From Cryomorpha sp963836915 (GTDB lineage Bacteria > Bacteroidota > Bacteroidia > Flavobacteriales_D > Cryomorphaceae): a stretch of 64,000 nucleotides of DNA. The stretch's first letter is position 1; each line of letters starts with the position of its first letter. The translations under genes were made by a program, and so were the position numbers. Location of the stretch: assembly GCA_963836915.1 (NCBI GenBank), contig CAWILH010000002.1:1860001-1924000 (forward strand). The letters run 5' to 3'. Positions 62,674 to 64,000 of this stretch are shown here, in pieces. The notes beneath the pieces are model-generated. The model was given only the letters and a program-made list of their open reading frames with translations. It was not told the origin of the DNA and made no database searches.

Positions 62674-62884
62674 GTCGAATTTTCATTTTTTCATGCCTTG
62701 GAAGTGCCTAGAAGTGGCAGAGTTTTTCCACAATAGTGGATTATTTGGTGTTTTTTCAGCGCACTTCGGCAGTTGAAATTGGAGCAGGACATCGGCGGTT
62801 CTTGACTTACTTTATTCCCAACGAAGTAATTCCAAGACCGATATACCCAGGCTGCGGCTAAACCGATGGAATAAGCGTATACCA

Positions 62885-63091
62885 AAACTGCGAACCGAAC
62901 GGAGGTAAACTGTTTCTCATTTAAAACTGGTAAGTGGATCAGACCCCACGGGTCTAGAAGTGGCTTATATTCCAATGACTTAAATCTAAGGCCGATATAC
63001 CTAAACTGTAAACCGAACGGGGGAAAACTGTTTCTCGTTTAAAACTGGCAAGTGAATCAGACCCCGTGGGTCTCCAAGACCCGCGGGGTCT
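62885..63091 (+). repeat. REP-like hairpin repeats, left cluster
   Basis: Two direct copies of a ~71-bp unit lie at 62885-62955 and 63003-63073; both read AAACTG..AACCGAACGG, AAACTGTTTCTC.TTTAAAACTGG and end in the dyads AGACCCCACGGGTCT (62941-62955) and AGACCCCGTGGGTCT (63059-63073). The second is followed at once by the inverted AGACCCGCGGGGTCT (63077-63091), giving a 33-base hairpin. The same hairpins occur to the right of the transposase gene. Most of 62569-63215 is thus repeat DNA; the minus-strand frame 62691-62975 in it is not a gene. Confidence 0.8.
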
Positions 63092-63215
63092 AGACCTAAA
63101 CGACGATTGTCAAGTAAATTTAGTACCGGTAACGAAAACCCTATCGGTCCCTTCGCTTTTTAAACGTATTATTGACCTTATCCTGTTGCTCTCTGTCAAT
63201 GCAAACCAAACGATA

Positions 63216-63776
63216 ATGAAATACGAACCCATACGCCCGGGATACTATTACCATATTTATAACCAAGGAATCAATAAGGATGATATTTTTCTAGAACCAA
63301 GAAACTATCCCTATTTCCTATCCTTGGTTGATCGATTCCTTTTACCGACTTGCGAAATATTTGCGTATTGCTTAATGACCAATCATTTCCACATTCTCTT
63401 GAAGACAAGTGAATCTTCAAGCGAAAAAATACTATCACATGCCTTTTCAAACCTTTTCAACGCTTATGCTAAAAGTATAAATAAGGCAACCGGGCGATCT
63501 GGAACTTTCTTCAAAAGCCCTTTCAAACGAAAGCGCCTAGAAAATGAAAAGTACCTTATGAACCTGATACTATACATACACCTAAACCCAACCCATCACG
63601 GGCTGACGATCAATTTCAGGGATTATATTCATTCTTCTTTCAGGAGCTACTTCTCGAAAAAGCCGTCGAAATTAAACCGTGAGTTCGTTTTAAATCTATT
63701 CGATGGTGAAGCAAATTTGGAATACATGCATGGGGTTAGGCAACCGGAGCTCGGTGAAGAACTTACTTTTGAGTGA
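63216..63776 (+). CDS. REP-associated tyrosine transposase (RAYT, Y1_Tnp/HUH family)
   Basis: 186 residues from the ATG 63216 (MKYEPIRPGYYYHIYNQGIN); an upstream in-frame GTG in the repeat DNA at 63066 is unlikely. The single-strand HUH nuclease shows MTNHFHILLK (His-x-His metal site) and the helix LILYIHLNPTHHGL with the catalytic Tyr, as in TnpA_REP proteins. These are single-copy, domesticated IS200/IS605 relatives that nick REP hairpins. REP-like dyads lie on both sides (from 62941 and to 63965), which fits a REPtron. Confidence 0.9.
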   Translation: MKYEPIRPGYYYHIYNQGINKDDIFLEPRNYPYFLSLVDRFLLPTCEIFAYCLMTNHFHILLKTSESSSEKILSHAFSNLFNAYAKSINKATGRSGTFFKSPFKRKRLENEKYLMNLILYIHLNPTHHGLTINFRDYIHSSFRSYFSKKPSKLNREFVLNLFDGEANLEYMHGVRQPELGEELTFE

Positions 63777-63848
63777 TTGCTTAGTTCTACCTAATTGCGA
63801 TAAGTGAAGATATATAAATCGTAGACGGGAAGAGCTAGATTAATTGCC

Positions 63849-63972
63849 GGATCAGACCCCGCGGAGCTAGATTTAGCTTATGTTGAATGCAAAGCAGAGC
63901 AAATTCGGAGAATCTTAAACCGACAGCTGGATCAGACCCCACGGGTCTTGGAGACCCCCGGGGTCGAGACTT
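63849..63972 (+). repeat. REP-like hairpin repeats, right cluster
   Basis: GGATCAGACCCCGCGGAGCT at about 63849 (half-decayed dyad), then AGACCCCACGGGTCT (63934-63948), TGG, and AGACCCCCGGGGTC (63952-63965), a hairpin like that of the left cluster. The shared lead-in GGATCAGACCCC marks all units. Cluster runs close to the window end and may continue beyond it. Confidence 0.78.
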
Positions 63973-64000
63973 AGAATCAAGCAATAAGCCAAATCAATAA

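Noticed and set aside
62691..62975. 94-codon minus-strand frame
   Set aside because: It lies in the REP-like repeat DNA and the duplicated 71-bp unit, has no family look, and covers the probable carB promoter.

Overview
The window looks like a chromosomal piece of a Bacteroidota bacterium (Flavobacteriia/Cryomorphaceae-like or a related class; the sequence alone does not settle the class). Evidence: three type IX secretion (T9SS) substrates with type A or type B C-terminal sorting domains, family markers of this phylum (DUF5606, DUF4834, DUF3078, YfhO, DUF2520, CcmD-like, M61), a short CarB lacking the allosteric domain, bacillithiol BshB1, and perfect TAnnTTTG -7 promoter boxes.

Region 1 (1-14.9 kb) is an AT-richer accessory island. 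It holds the 3' part of an SF2 helicase, an attC-like inverted repeat, an IS3-family element split by an IS21-family element, a type IV toxin-antitoxin pair (abiEi/abiEii) behind duplicated palindromic operators, a dead type IIG restriction-modification gene coupled to abiEii, fragments of IS5- and IS21-type transposons, a DUF433/DUF5615 toxin-antitoxin pair, a MITE-like palindrome, a murB scrap, a TPR histidine kinase (frameshifted) with its LuxR-type response regulator, and a ~0.8 kb degenerate repeat array.

Region 2 (14.9-31.5 kb) is core chromosome, mostly on the minus strand: DUF5606 protein, secreted subtilase, HsdR_N-like protein, then a ten-gene run ccmB-ccmC-ccmD-like-ccmE-ccmF-DUF2520-kdsC-like-ubiA-maf-bshB1 (cytochrome c maturation plus lipid, thiol and housekeeping functions); then ridA, a membrane protein, an M61 protease and lpdA.

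Region 3 (31.6-40.9 kb) is bounded by two near-identical IS3 copies and carries a 1-Cys peroxiredoxin, two M16 peptidase subunits, an MFS transporter and a DUF3078 protein. Region 4 (41-55.4 kb) has a RecD-like helicase, two T9SS surface proteins and a surface-polysaccharide group (glycosyltransferase, flippase, polysaccharide protein, YfhO). Region 5 (55.6-59.6 kb) is a candidate metal-uptake locus: TonB receptor, His-rich lipoprotein and His-rich membrane protein. Region 6 has carB and, at the right end, a REP-associated tyrosine transposase between clusters of REP-like hairpins.

Two themes stand out. Intergenic DNA is rich in degenerate seven-base tandem repeats, and all three IS3 copies sit inside such tracts in the same orientation relative to the repeat. 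Four otherwise normal genes carry a single-base frame break, which is either real decay or assembly error. No wholly new multi-gene system is certain; the best candidates for follow-up are the heptamer repeats with their IS preference, the His-rich TonB locus, the REPtron-like unit and the attC-like site next to the helicase.
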